Part shown: piece by piece, positions 25,088 through 34,365 of the stretch | Layout: every line of letters starts with the position of its first letter | How positions within the stretch are numbered: the first letter of the stretch is position 1 | NCBI GenBank assembly: GCA_965206445.1 | Contig: CBDBJR010000002.1 | Location: forward strand, 3,100,001 to 3,164,000 | Reading direction: 5' to 3' | Source: CBDBJR01 sp965206445 | GTDB lineage: Bacteria; Pseudomonadota; Gammaproteobacteria; Arenicellales; Poriferihabitantaceae | DNA: 64,000 bases | Notes under the pieces: generated by a model | What the model saw: the letters and a program-made list of their open reading frames with translations, nothing else | What the model was told of the DNA's origin: nothing | Database searches by the model: none | Made by a program: the position numbers and the translations under genes

Positions 25088-26911
25088 CTACCCCAGCCCT
25101 AACGAAGTCAGCTTTTTCTCGCTCGGGACGCCCTCCGGGGTCCAGCCCCTGAGCTGGTAATATTCCGGCAACAGCCGGTCAAGCTGGTTGACCCCGCCTT
25201 TGGCGAAACCACTCGGCAGCGGGTCGTTCAGCATGCGCGGCGGCAGGCTGTCATCCGCCCTGGTCAGGCCCGCCCGCAGGTTGAACAGGCGCTCCAGATT
25301 CCAGATGCGCTCGCCCGTCCGGCGCAATTTTTCTTCGTCCCAGTTGCCATCACAGCTGGCGTCGATCATGTCGGCAAACTGCTCGTACTCCCACACGCCG
25401 GTGGTAAACAGACACAGCCCGGTTGAATCCACCATGGCAACAAAATCCTGGCTGCTGCGGCAGGCCAGGGCTTTGCCTTTGGTGCCCGCATCGGACATAT
25501 CCTGTTCAAACGTATCGTGGCGCAAATGACACGCGCCGCGATTACTGGTCGCGTAGCCAAGCCCCATGCCCTGCAGCGCCCGCCCGTCATAGCCGGCGAA
25601 CTCCTGCCCCTTGGACACCATCGCCAGCTCCGGATGGCCGTACTTTTCGCATAGCCGCTTTGAACCCAGCCCCAGCTCACGGCCAAAACCTTCGTGTTTC
25701 CCGGTTTTTTCCGACATCACCACCAAGGCCTCGGCGCTGCCGAAACGCAGCTCGACGCCGTCGGTCTGCTGCTGCGTGAGCACGCCCATCTCGTACAGCT
25801 CCATCGCGGCGGCCAGGGTGACCCCGAAAGAGATCGGGTCCATCCCATGCTCGTTCATCATAAAACCGGCGAACGTCAGCGCGTCCAGATCATCCACCGC
25901 GACCACCGGCCCGAAGGCAAACGCCGTTTCATATTCCAGCCCGCCGGAAGCGCCCCAGTATTGCGGGCGATCTTTGACGCTGAAATGCTGCGGGTCAATT
26001 TTTGCGATGCGCCCGCAGGCAATGGTGCAGCCGAAACACGCCGCATTGGCCACCAGATTGGTATGCCCGTTGCGATTTTTCGTCGTCACCGCTTTGGCAT
26101 TGATTTTACCGACGTTATCGAAAGAAACCTGGGTAAAGTTTCTCGTCGGCAGTCCGCCGAACTCCTGCATGTTATCCATCATCGCCAGCGTCCCGTAGCG
26201 CATCAAGCCGCGCCGGGTGCCGCTGCCGTGCAGCTCGGCATTTGCCCGACCGACGGCCTGCATAAATAATTCCGGCTGCGCCTCGCTGACACCGACGGTG
26301 CCGCGCACCGCAATCGCCTTCAGGTTCTTACTGCCCATCACCGCGCCGACCCCCGAACGCCCGGCCGCACGGTGCAGGTCATTGACAACACAGGCATAGC
26401 GAACCCCCTGCTCGCCCGCGACGCCGATTGCCGCCACCTTCATCTGCGGGTCTTGATGCCGATTATGCAGCCAGGCATCCGCCTGCCAGACCGTTTTCCC
26501 GGCGATCTCCTCGGCGCTGTGCAGCGCCACCCGGTCATCCTGGATGCACAGATAAACCGGCCGTTCAGACCGCCCCTTGATAATCAGCAAGTCATAGCCG
26601 GCATATTTCAGTTCGGCGCCAAATTTCCCGCCGGAGTTGGAACAGGCAATGGCGTTGGTCAACGGGCCCTTGGTAACCACGCTATAGCGGCCGCTGGTTG
26701 ACGCCATCGTGCCGGTCAACGGCCCGGTGGCAAAGATCAGCACATTCTCCGGGCTCATGGCCTCGACCGACGGGTCCATTTCTTCGCTCAAATATTTGCT
26801 GCCCAGACCGCGGCTGCCAAGATACGCATCCGCCCACTGCATATTCAACGGCTCGGTGCGAATGTCGCCGGTCGTCAGATCAACCCGCAAGATATTTCGT
26901 TGCCAACTCAT
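25088..26911 (-). CDS. Aldehyde ferredoxin oxidoreductase (tungsten-pterin family)
   Basis: The protein has 607 residues, full length. AOR enzymes oxidise aldehydes to acids with a tungstopterin and one [4Fe-4S] cluster. Visible: ILRVDLTTGDI and the YLGSRGLGSKYL block at the N-terminus, GGKFGAELKYAGYD near residue 95, the GRSGVGAVMGSKNLKAIAV pterin-contact block near 185, and cluster cysteines C292-X2-C295-X3-C299, with a fourth cysteine late in the chain (STGLCLF). The gene stands alone, with no adjacent ferredoxin-type small subunit or pterin or tungstate uptake gene. Such enzymes are mostly known from anaerobes, so it is notable beside dsr genes. The physiological aldehyde is unknown. Confidence 0.9.
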   Translation of the reverse strand: MSWQRNILRVDLTTGDIRTEPLNMQWADAYLGSRGLGSKYLSEEMDPSVEAMSPENVLIFATGPLTGTMASTSGRYSVVTKGPLTNAIACSNSGGKFGAELKYAGYDLLIIKGRSERPVYLCIQDDRVALHSAEEIAGKTVWQADAWLHNRHQDPQMKVAAIGVAGEQGVRYACVVNDLHRAAGRSGVGAVMGSKNLKAIAVRGTVGVSEAQPELFMQAVGRANAELHGSGTRRGLMRYGTLAMMDNMQEFGGLPTRNFTQVSFDNVGKINAKAVTTKNRNGHTNLVANAACFGCTIACGRIAKIDPQHFSVKDRPQYWGASGGLEYETAFAFGPVVAVDDLDALTFAGFMMNEHGMDPISFGVTLAAAMELYEMGVLTQQQTDGVELRFGSAEALVVMSEKTGKHEGFGRELGLGSKRLCEKYGHPELAMVSKGQEFAGYDGRALQGMGLGYATSNRGACHLRHDTFEQDMSDAGTKGKALACRSSQDFVAMVDSTGLCLFTTGVWEYEQFADMIDASCDGNWDEEKLRRTGERIWNLERLFNLRAGLTRADDSLPPRMLNDPLPSGFAKGGVNQLDRLLPEYYQLRGWTPEGVPSEKKLTSLGLG

Positions 26912-27016
26912 ATTGTGTACTCCATAAAGTCAATTTTAGCGCTTACACCGCCCGCCTGACGCCCCGGGCCCGGTGAATCATACGCCAATAGTGTACTGCC
27001 GTGCCTGCATCGCCGC

Positions 27017-27568
27017 TCATTGTAGCGGAAAAAACGCACCGCCGCTGTACACCCCCATCTGCCGGTCAGAGACAACGGTCGATTCGCCCGCGTGCTCCAG
27101 CGCGCGCTCCGCCAGCTGATAAAACACCGGCCGCGCCACTTTGGCCAGCAGGCCGGCCCGTACATGTACATACGGCAGCCGCCGATGGGTATCGGCAGAC
27201 ACCCGCATCATCAAGCGGTGCCGCGCGTCGACTTTAACCACATCGTCCACATTGGTTCTAAGATAGATATGCTCCACCCCGCGCTGCCGCCGGATTTCCA
27301 TCTCGACCGCAATAAATGGCGCATCCTCCACGCTGACCGTGAACTTCTCCTGCGGTGTAACCAGAAAAAACGCCCCCCGATCAAGCCGCAGTACGCTGGC
27401 AAACAGCTTCACCAACTCAGGCCGACGCACGATAGAGTTCTGATAAATCCATTCTCCGCGGGTATTAATCCGCATATCGAACGCCACTTTTTTACCGGGC
27501 CGCCAGCCTTCCACCGGCGGACGCTTGACGCCGCTACAGCGATCAAAAATCCGATCGTGCAGCGCCAT
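27017..27568 (-). CDS. DUF1285-family protein
   Basis: The protein has 183 residues from ATG 27568. The central block GEWIYQNSIVRRPELVKLFASVL (positions roughly 35-57) and the following FFLVTPQEKFTVSVEDAPFIAVEM strand pattern match DUF1285, a conserved proteobacterial family of unknown function with a two-domain beta-rich fold. It lies 64 bases beyond hrcA on the same strand; co-transcription is possible. Confidence 0.8.
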   Translation of the reverse strand: MALHDRIFDRCSGVKRPPVEGWRPGKKVAFDMRINTRGEWIYQNSIVRRPELVKLFASVLRLDRGAFFLVTPQEKFTVSVEDAPFIAVEMEIRRQRGVEHIYLRTNVDDVVKVDARHRLMMRVSADTHRRLPYVHVRAGLLAKVARPVFYQLAERALEHAGESTVVSDRQMGVYSGGAFFPLQ

Positions 27569-27631
27569 CACACCCACCCGACAACCGACCGCAGGACATC
27601 GGCCGGCCAATACCACACGCAGCCTGACGGC

Positions 27632-28693
27632 CTAAAACTGCGCATTGCCGGCCGACAGGGAATTGCCAAGCAGTTTTGCCGTCACATCAACGACCGAAAT
27701 CACTTCGTTATACTGCATCCGGGTGGGGCCGATCACGCCGAGCATGCCGACCCGTTCGTTGTCCACCTCATAGGGCGCGCAAATCAGACTGCAATGCTTA
27801 AAAATCTGGTAGCCGGACTCCTCGCCAATAAAAACATTCATCCCCTGGGCCTCCATGCCGCGCTGCAACAGATCAAACAATATCTGCCGGGTTTTCAGCG
27901 TATCGAGCAACTGCTTTAATTTCTCGAGCTCGGCAAAATCCGGCACCGACAACAAATTATTTTCACCGCTGATCAACACCGCCTCGTTTTGCGACTCGCT
28001 ATCATCGAACATCTGACCGGCAATATTGAACGCCGTGCGCATCTCCCGATGCATGTCCTTGTGATCCGATTGCATGTATTTAAGCAGCTCCAGGCGCACC
28101 GCCTCCAATGTTTTGGTCGCATACTCGGCATTAAAAAAATTCGCCGCGGCAATCAATTCAGATTCACTGTATTCGCGACAGGCGTCGGAGGTTTTGTTCT
28201 GCACCTGCCCGTCGGTGGTAATCAAAATCGTCAGCACGCGCTGATTGGGCAGCTTCAAAAACTCGATTTGACGAATATGCGCGTGCTTCTTGCTGGGCTC
28301 CAATACGATGCCGGCAAAGGAGGTGAGCTGCGACAGCGTTTCGGAGGCAATCTGCAGCAGGCTTTTGGCGTCCGTTGCCGAGCGCAACCGATGCTCTAAT
28401 CGACCCAGCGAGTGCGGGTTGACGGGGACGGCGTCGAGCAGGGTATTGATAAAGATGCGATAGCCCTTTTGCGTTGGAATACGCCCGGCCGACGTATGCG
28501 GCGACTCAATCAGGCCGCATTCCTCCAGGTCGGACATGATGTTGCGGATACTGGCCGGACTCAGGGACAGGTCGGTCTCTTTGGACAAAACGCGAGAACC
28601 GACCGGCGTGCCGTCAAAAATATAGCGGCAGATCAAGTCTTTCAGCACCGACTCGGCACGCTCACTTAACTGAAATTCTGTCTGTTTTGCCAT
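27632..28693 (-). CDS. hrcA: Heat-inducible transcription repressor HrcA
   Basis: The protein has 353 residues from ATG 28693. It has an N-terminal winged helix-turn-helix (LKDLICRYIFDGTPVGSRVLS, and LSPASIRNIMSDLEECGLI) followed by the GAF-like and inserted dimerisation domains; HTSAGRIPTQKGYR near residue 70 is diagnostic. HrcA represses chaperone operons by binding CIRCE elements. No CIRCE repeat was seen in the flanking sequence, and no grpE or dnaK gene is in the window. Divergent from nadK, a common gammaproteobacterial neighbourhood. Confidence 0.94.
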   Translation of the reverse strand: MAKQTEFQLSERAESVLKDLICRYIFDGTPVGSRVLSKETDLSLSPASIRNIMSDLEECGLIESPHTSAGRIPTQKGYRIFINTLLDAVPVNPHSLGRLEHRLRSATDAKSLLQIASETLSQLTSFAGIVLEPSKKHAHIRQIEFLKLPNQRVLTILITTDGQVQNKTSDACREYSESELIAAANFFNAEYATKTLEAVRLELLKYMQSDHKDMHREMRTAFNIAGQMFDDSESQNEAVLISGENNLLSVPDFAELEKLKQLLDTLKTRQILFDLLQRGMEAQGMNVFIGEESGYQIFKHCSLICAPYEVDNERVGMLGVIGPTRMQYNEVISVVDVTAKLLGNSLSAGNAQF

Positions 28694-28864
28694 CGAAACT
28701 CGCACCGGTTTCTATACAATTAGCCGCCCGGAGTCAACGCTACCAGTATGGTAAAAGGCCTGTCAAGTTTGCCGTCACCGCTGTAGCGGCCAACTTTCCC
28801 GCCCGGTCGCCCGATCGAATCAGCGACTAGTGTACAATAACGGTTTAATCTTTTGTTACTTGCA

Positions 28865-29728
28865 GTGCAGATAGAAAAAGTCGGGTTATTTGGCAAATTC
28901 AACGACAGCAGTGTCAATTCAGCGGTCGTTGACGTCAAAAACCTGCTGGAAAAACACCGCCTCAACGTGCTGTTCGACACCAGCACAGCGGCCGATATCG
29001 ACGGCCGTCGGCTCGACCAACACCATCCGGATCTGCGACAGCTGATCGATCTGGCGATTGTCGTCGGCGGTGACGGCACGATGCTGGGGGCAGCGCGGAC
29101 GCTGGCCCGGCACCAGGTGCCGGCCATCGGTGTCAACCTCGGTCGGCTGGGGTTTCTCACCGACATCGCATTGCAGGATTTTGACCACGCCATACAGGCC
29201 ATTCTGACCGGCCGCTACCGGGAGGAAAAGCGCACCCTGCTGCAAGCCACGGTATACCGCAACGCCGAAATCTGCTATCACGGCATCGCTTTGAATGATA
29301 CCGTTATCTCGAAGGGCAATTCCGGGCGTTTGATCGAATTTGAAACCCGGGTGAACGGCCAGTTTGTCAGCCACACGCGCAGCGACGGTTTGATCGTCAG
29401 CACGCCCACCGGCTCAACCGCCTACTCGCTGTCGGCCGGCGGCCCGATCATCTATCCCACGCTGCCGATTTTAAGTATGACCCCCATCTGCCCGCATACC
29501 TTGAGCAATCGGCCGATTGTGCTGGACGAAAACGCGGTGATTGAAATTTCGGCATTATCCTGCCCGGAAACGCCCGCCAATCTGGCGCTGGACGGGCTGA
29601 TCGTCAGCAGGCTGTGCGGCGATGAAGTCGTGGCGCTGCAAAAAGCCAAAGACAAGCTGTGCATGCTGCGCATCGAGTCGCACAATCATTTTGAAGCGCT
29701 GCATTCAAAACTCGGCTGGAATGGATGA
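28865..29728 (+). CDS. nadK: NAD kinase
   Basis: The protein has about 287 residues and phosphorylates NAD to NADP. The GGDGT motif is near residues 68-72, followed by NLGRLGFLTD, and the NDTVISKGNSGRLIEFE and TPTGSTAYSLSAGGPI blocks. The start is uncertain: a GTG at 28865 or a TTG at 28853 fit, neither with a clear ribosome site. A TACAAT box lies just upstream at about 28833. Its stop overlaps recN by 4 bases (ATGA), so the two are translationally coupled. Confidence 0.93.
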   Translation: MQIEKVGLFGKFNDSSVNSAVVDVKNLLEKHRLNVLFDTSTAADIDGRRLDQHHPDLRQLIDLAIVVGGDGTMLGAARTLARHQVPAIGVNLGRLGFLTDIALQDFDHAIQAILTGRYREEKRTLLQATVYRNAEICYHGIALNDTVISKGNSGRLIEFETRVNGQFVSHTRSDGLIVSTPTGSTAYSLSAGGPIIYPTLPILSMTPICPHTLSNRPIVLDENAVIEISALSCPETPANLALDGLIVSRLCGDEVVALQKAKDKLCMLRIESHNHFEALHSKLGWNG

Positions 29729-31386
29729 TTGACTGGCTGGAAATACGAAATTTTGCCATCGCCAGCGGCCTCAACCTCAGTTTTCGTGATGGCTTCACCG
29801 CCATTACCGGCGAAACCGGGTCGGGAAAATCCCTGATGGTTGATGCACTGGCCATATTGCTGGGTGGCCGCTCCGATAACGCCTGGATCAAACACGGCGA
29901 GGAGCAGGCGGAAATTCAGGCCGGCTTTGCCCTTGCCGCCGGGCATCCGGCCATTGACTGGCTAAAAAAACACCAGTTGGAGCAAGAAAATGACTGCCTG
30001 ATACGCCGGATATTGCGCCGCGACAAAGCCAGTCGCGGCTATATCAACGGGCATGCCACCACGGCGGCCCAACTGCGGGAATTGGGCAAACAGCTGACCG
30101 ACATCCATAGCCAGCATGAAAACCATTCCCTGTTGCGCCCAGCCACCCAGCAGCAACTGCTGGACCAGGCGGCCGGCAATCAGCCGCTGCTGGCCACTTT
30201 GGCGCAGCAGTATGACCGCGTGATCGCGCTCCGGAATCAGCAGCAGCAGGCACACGATCAAAGCCGGCAGGTCACAGAGCGCATCGACCTGCTGCGCTTT
30301 CAACTGACTGAGCTGGAGGCGCTCCAGCCGACCCCTGACGAATGGCCGGAGCTGGAAAAACAGCAAAAACGCCTGCAATACCGCCAGGATATTGCCGTTG
30401 GCAGTCGCGCGGTGGCGGCCCGATTGAGTGAGGCGGAGAATAGTCTGGCCGACGGCATCAACGCCTGCATTGCCCAACTCAAACAGCTGAGCCGGCATGA
30501 CCCGGATTTGGGCGCCGTCGCCGGCGTGCTCGAAGAGGCTGAGGTGAACGTCTCGGAAGCCGCGCAAAGCCTGCGTAGATTCTATGAGGACGTGCACTTG
30601 CAGCCGGAAGAAATTGCCCGGATCGAGCAGCGGTTCAGCCTGTATCACACGCTATCACGCAAGCACCGGGTACAGCCGCGGGAATTGGAGGCGCTGTATC
30701 AGTCATTGCAGCAGGAATTGGCCAGGCTGCAAGACCCCGAGTCTGAAATTGCCCGTTTGACCGAGCTGCACGCCGAACAAATGGCAGCCTACCAAAAAGT
30801 GGCCGGCAACATTGGCCGGCGCCGCCGTCGGCAAGCCGAAAAACTGTCACAGCAAATCTCGGCCCTGATGCATGAGCTGGGATTGCGGGATGCCCAATTC
30901 GTCATTCAACTGCAACCGCTGGCGGGCGACAGCATCGCTCGCCATGGACTGGAAAGCGTGAATTTCCTGATCTCGACCAATGCCGGTCAACCGCCGCAGG
31001 CGCTGAATAAAGTGGCGTCAGGCGGCGAACTTTCGCGCATCTCTCTGGCAATACAAGTGATTCTGGCAAACAATACGCCCCAGGCCACCCTCATACTGGA
31101 TGAGGTGGACATCGGCATCAGCGGCGCGATTGCCGCGATCGTGGGGCAAAAATTGCAGCAGCTTGGGCAAACGCGGCAAGTCCTCTGCATCACCCATCTG
31201 GCTCAGGTGGCCGCCAAAGGCGATGATCATCTACAGGTCAGCAAGACGAATACACATATCACCGCGGTCGCGGTGGTGCGTCTGGACCAGCGGCAGCGGG
31301 TCGAGGAAATAGCACGGATGAGCGGCGGCGAAACCCTGACACCGCAGTCGCTCGCCCACGCCCGACAGCTATTGGGAGCAGCTTGA
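29725..31386 (+). CDS. recN: DNA repair protein RecN
   Basis: The protein has 553 residues and is an SMC-like ATPase in double-strand break repair. Walker A is GETGSGKS at residues 29-36. The middle is a long coiled coil rich in Gln and Leu. The C-terminal ABC signature is ASGGELSRISLAIQVILA, followed by Walker B LILDEVDIGISG. It overlaps nadK at its start, and the next gene begins 1 base after its stop. Confidence 0.95.
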   Translation: MIDWLEIRNFAIASGLNLSFRDGFTAITGETGSGKSLMVDALAILLGGRSDNAWIKHGEEQAEIQAGFALAAGHPAIDWLKKHQLEQENDCLIRRILRRDKASRGYINGHATTAAQLRELGKQLTDIHSQHENHSLLRPATQQQLLDQAAGNQPLLATLAQQYDRVIALRNQQQQAHDQSRQVTERIDLLRFQLTELEALQPTPDEWPELEKQQKRLQYRQDIAVGSRAVAARLSEAENSLADGINACIAQLKQLSRHDPDLGAVAGVLEEAEVNVSEAAQSLRRFYEDVHLQPEEIARIEQRFSLYHTLSRKHRVQPRELEALYQSLQQELARLQDPESEIARLTELHAEQMAAYQKVAGNIGRRRRRQAEKLSQQISALMHELGLRDAQFVIQLQPLAGDSIARHGLESVNFLISTNAGQPPQALNKVASGGELSRISLAIQVILANNTPQATLILDEVDIGISGAIAAIVGQKLQQLGQTRQVLCITHLAQVAAKGDDHLQVSKTNTHITAVAVVRLDQRQRVEEIARMSGGETLTPQSLAHARQLLGAA

Positions 31387-31387
31387 C

Positions 31388-31879
31388 ATGGCTTTACCGC
31401 AACGCCACCCCGCACAGCAGCCGGATATCCGGCCGGCCGGATTGCTGGATGTGCCGAAAATTCATACGCTGCTGACCCTGTATGCCGACCAGGGGCTGTT
31501 GCTGCCGCGCCAGGAAAGCGATGTCTATGCCGCCCTCAGGGAGTTTTACGTGGCGACGGAGCCGGGCAGCAGCACGCTTACCGCCTGCGCCGCGCTGCAA
31601 ATTTACTCCAGTGAGCTGGCGGAGATCAGGAGCCTGGCGGTCGCTGCCCGCTATCAAAAACAAGGCATTGGCCGCCACATGGTGGAAAAAATCGAGCACC
31701 AGGCGCGGCAGATCGGACTGGTCAAGATAATTGCACTCACTTATGAGGTACAATTCTTCCAGCGCGCCGGGTATCGGGTGGTTGCCATGAGCAAACTGCC
31801 GGAAAAAATCTGGGGCGCCTGCATTAACTGTCATAAATTTCGCAATTGTGATGAAATAGCGGTTCTCAAGTACCTCTAA
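31388..31879 (+). CDS. GNAT acetyltransferase, short N-acetylglutamate synthase type
   Basis: The protein has 163 residues. Its GNAT core is clear: IRSLAVAARYQKQGIGRHMVEKI carries the acetyl-CoA loop (Q-X2-G-X-G type, about residues 79-101), then ALTYEVQFFQRAGYRVV. The C-terminal KIWGACINCHKFRNCDEIAVLK with clustered cysteines resembles stand-alone short N-acetylglutamate synthases, the first arginine biosynthesis step without the kinase-like ArgA half. It might instead acetylate another amine. It follows recN by 1 base and precedes bamE by 13 bases, so it lies in one operon. Confidence 0.7.
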   Translation: MALPQRHPAQQPDIRPAGLLDVPKIHTLLTLYADQGLLLPRQESDVYAALREFYVATEPGSSTLTACAALQIYSSELAEIRSLAVAARYQKQGIGRHMVEKIEHQARQIGLVKIIALTYEVQFFQRAGYRVVAMSKLPEKIWGACINCHKFRNCDEIAVLKYL

Positions 31880-31892
31880 TCCTGGCTACAAA

Positions 31893-32204
31893 ATGCGCAC
31901 TTTTATCCTGTTTTTCTGCCTGTTGCCGATATTGCCGTTAACTGGCTGCACGATCTATCAAGCCGATGTGCAGCAAGGCAACGAAATCAATAGCGAAAGC
32001 GTAGAAACACTGACAATTGGCATGAGCAAGCGGGATGTGACCAAAATTCTCGGCCAGCCGCTGATTACCGACCCGTTCCACGTCGACCGCTGGGATTATT
32101 ACTACTACCTGAAACGGGGCAGCACCGGCGAACAGCAGCAGCATTCCCTGACGCTGATTTTTGGCGATGATCGCCTGATCAAAATCGACAAACGGTTGCA
32201 ATAG
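31893..32204 (+). CDS. bamE: Outer membrane assembly lipoprotein BamE
   Basis: The protein has 103 residues. The lipobox LTGC gives a mature N-terminus at Cys19. The BamE core follows: LTIGMSKRDVTKILGQPLITDPF, then RWDYYYYLKRG and the LTLIFGDDRL strand. It is part of the BAM complex that inserts beta-barrel proteins. Being next to recN is a conserved arrangement. A terminator follows at once. Confidence 0.93.
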   Translation: MRTFILFFCLLPILPLTGCTIYQADVQQGNEINSESVETLTIGMSKRDVTKILGQPLITDPFHVDRWDYYYYLKRGSTGEQQQHSLTLIFGDDRLIKIDKRLQ

Positions 32205-32205
32205 C

Positions 32206-32230
32206 CGCCCGCCGACAACGGGCGCTTTTT
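32206..32230 (+). terminator. Rho-independent terminator after bamE
   Basis: A short CGCCCG/CGGGCG stem with a 7-base loop is followed by a C and a run of T directly after the bamE stop codon. It ends the nadK-recN-NAGS-bamE transcript. Confidence 0.7.
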
Positions 32231-32281
32231 AACGGGCACTTTTTTCAGTGCAGCCGAGTTGGCGCGCTGTCAATCGGCGCG

Positions 32282-33001
32282 CTACAACCCCGCCTGAGTC
32301 AACAGTTTATCCGCCGCCACGTAGCCGGGGATGATTTTACCGTTATCCAGAATCATTGTAGGGGTTCCCCGCAGGCCGATTTTCTGCCCCAGCTGATATT
32401 GTCGGGCGACCGGATTGTCGCAGGGTTTGGCGCTCACGATGCCGCCGCTTTTGGCGATCGTCATCGCCCGACCCTGATCCTCCGAGCACCAGACCGATAC
32501 CGCCTCGTCATAGCTTTCCGAGTCCAGACCGGTGCGTGGAAACATCAGATAGCGCACCTTCAGTCCGCCTGCCGCCAGCACGCCAATGGTCCGGTGAAAC
32601 CGCTGGCAATAACCGCAATCGGTATCGGTAAACACGGTCACATGGCGATCAGACTGCACATCCCCCATGACAATCATCTCGTCTTCAGGCACTGCTGCTA
32701 TCGCCGCCACCATGGCCGCATTCTTTTTTTCCTCACCGAGATTGGCCCGCCGGTCGGTCGCATACACATCGCCGATCATCAGGTACTGGCCGCGGCTATA
32801 CACATACAGCGTCTGCGTATCGAGCTCCACCTCATACACATCCGGCATCGGCGACTCCGCAATCGAAATAATTTGCTGGTTTTGCGGCAAGAGCCGAGCC
32901 AGATTCGCCTCCACCGCGGCCGTACCATCGGCGACCGCCGTCGCCGGCAGGCCGATGATCAGACCGATTGCCAGACACGGCATTATTTGCTTACATTTCA
33001 T
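32282..33001 (-). CDS. dsbC: Thiol:disulfide interchange protein DsbC
   Basis: The protein has 239 residues from ATG 33001, which begins a good signal peptide ending at TAVA-DG (about residue 24). The periplasmic disulfide isomerase layout is clear: an N-terminal dimerisation domain (VYEVELDTQTLYVYSRGQYL) and a thioredoxin domain with the active site C129-G-Y-C132 and cis-proline GTPTMI. The downstream cysteine pair (VWCSEDQ and KPCDN) is also typical. A DsbD partner is not in the window. Confidence 0.92.
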   Translation of the reverse strand: MKCKQIMPCLAIGLIIGLPATAVADGTAAVEANLARLLPQNQQIISIAESPMPDVYEVELDTQTLYVYSRGQYLMIGDVYATDRRANLGEEKKNAAMVAAIAAVPEDEMIVMGDVQSDRHVTVFTDTDCGYCQRFHRTIGVLAAGGLKVRYLMFPRTGLDSESYDEAVSVWCSEDQGRAMTIAKSGGIVSAKPCDNPVARQYQLGQKIGLRGTPTMILDNGKIIPGYVAADKLLTQAGL

Positions 33002-33131
33002 ATTGTTGACCCATCGTTCCGCTATATCGACACACGCATTTGACGCTCTCAACCTGACCCGACTACCCCTGCCATACCGGCCAACGGCCACCGCCGACGC
33101 AACGCAACCGGCGGTTCAGATTTAGATAGAC

Positions 33132-33617
33132 TCAATCCCGAAAGTTCACAAATTGCAGCGGCAGACTCAGTTTCTGCGTTTTCAAGAACGCGATCACCTG
33201 CTGTAAATCATCCCGCTTTTTCCCACTGACACGCAACTGCTGGGTTTGAATTGCCGTCTGCACTTTCAGCTTCTGATTTTTAATCAGCTTGACAATTTGC
33301 CGCGCGGTATCGGTATCGATGCCCTCGCGCACCGTGATTTCCTGAACCGCCTTGCCGGTAGGGCTGACCCGCACCGGCGATTTGTCCAGACTATTCGTAT
33401 CGACCCCCCTCTTCGACAGCTTCAACTGCAAAATATCCTCGATTTGCGCCACCTTGAAATCGTCATCGGCGTGCATCGTGAGCCTGGGCCGAGCGGCCTC
33501 AACCCCGGCATCACTGCCCTTGAAATCAAAGCGCGTGCTGATCTCCTTATTGGATTGATTGACCGCATTTGTCACTTCCTGCCAATCGACCTGCGAGACA
33601 ATATCGAATGTGGGCAT
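33132..33617 (-). CDS. YajQ-family nucleotide (cyclic-di-GMP) binding protein
   Basis: The protein has 161 residues from ATG 33617. The family opening MPTFDIVSQVDWQEVTNAV is followed by the RFDFKGSDA motif and the end motif LPLQFVNFRD. It folds as two ferredoxin-like domains; in some species it binds cyclic-di-GMP and affects transcription. Single gene, between dsbC and the glycosylase. Confidence 0.93.
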   Translation of the reverse strand: MPTFDIVSQVDWQEVTNAVNQSNKEISTRFDFKGSDAGVEAARPRLTMHADDDFKVAQIEDILQLKLSKRGVDTNSLDKSPVRVSPTGKAVQEITVREGIDTDTARQIVKLIKNQKLKVQTAIQTQQLRVSGKKRDDLQQVIAFLKTQKLSLPLQFVNFRD

Positions 33618-33791
33618 CGTCAAACTCCAGAATTACCGCCAGACAACCGGTGCGGATGACCGCGCAAAATACCGCGCGGACAAACCGCCATCGAGACCGG
33701 GTATGATAGCACGCCCCGGCGGGCAAACCGGCAACCCCGCCTGCGCACCCGGCAGCGCCCGCCGCACCCGAGGCGGCTTGATGCGGGCGCA

Positions 33792-34316
33792 TCAGCCGCC
33801 CGCGAGCCTATCCGCCGTCATCACCGCCCGCCAGTGCCGGATTTTTTCCTCCAGCGGGACCGCGGCGGCAGGCGAGGTCGATAGCAGATAGCGGAACGGC
33901 AACCGCGCCCAGCGGCGGTCGAGTGTCGGAATAACATCACGCCGATAGATTTTTTCAGACTCGCGACCGTTGAAAAAGACGCGCTCTATGTGCGGGTGGG
34001 CGGCATAAAAAGCGCCGAAATCGTTTGCACGGCCATCGCTGATAGCGGCATCCAGACTGCCGATACGGTGGCAGGCGGCCAGCACATCCCACAATGCAAT
34101 CCGCCGCACGACCAGCAATTCGGTGCGCTGCCGATACGCGAGCTCGGATGGGATATCAAACAAGTGGTGCATGATCGACCAGAAAGCGTTGCGCGGGTGG
34201 GCATAGTATTGATTGCGCGCCAGCGATATTTTGCCGGGCATGCTGCCCAAAATCAGGATGCGGGCGCCCGCCCCGGCAATCGGCGGAAAACTGCGGATGA
34301 GGTGAGCGTGCCGCAT
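33792..34316 (-). CDS. DNA-deoxyinosine glycosylase (UDG superfamily)
   Basis: The protein has 174 residues. The motif ILILGSMPGKISL (about residues 20-32), then YYAHPRNAFWSIM and the late YLLSTSPAAA place it in the hypoxanthine-DNA glycosylase branch of the uracil-DNA glycosylase fold, which removes deaminated adenine from DNA. It starts 50 bases beyond the permease stop on the same strand; it may have its own promoter. Confidence 0.85.
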   Translation of the reverse strand: MRHAHLIRSFPPIAGAGARILILGSMPGKISLARNQYYAHPRNAFWSIMHHLFDIPSELAYRQRTELLVVRRIALWDVLAACHRIGSLDAAISDGRANDFGAFYAAHPHIERVFFNGRESEKIYRRDVIPTLDRRWARLPFRYLLSTSPAAAVPLEEKIRHWRAVMTADRLAGG

Positions 34317-34365
34317 GGTGATGCACCGGTTTTACAGCAAAAAAACCACGATAAGACGCGCACGC

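Noticed and set aside
28694..28852. Possible CIRCE operator beside hrcA
   Set aside because: No TTAGCACTC/GAGTGCTAA pair is present in the interval.
32399..33043. 214-codon open frame on the plus strand
   Set aside because: Complement of dsbC; composition is His/Arg/Ile-rich and motif-free.
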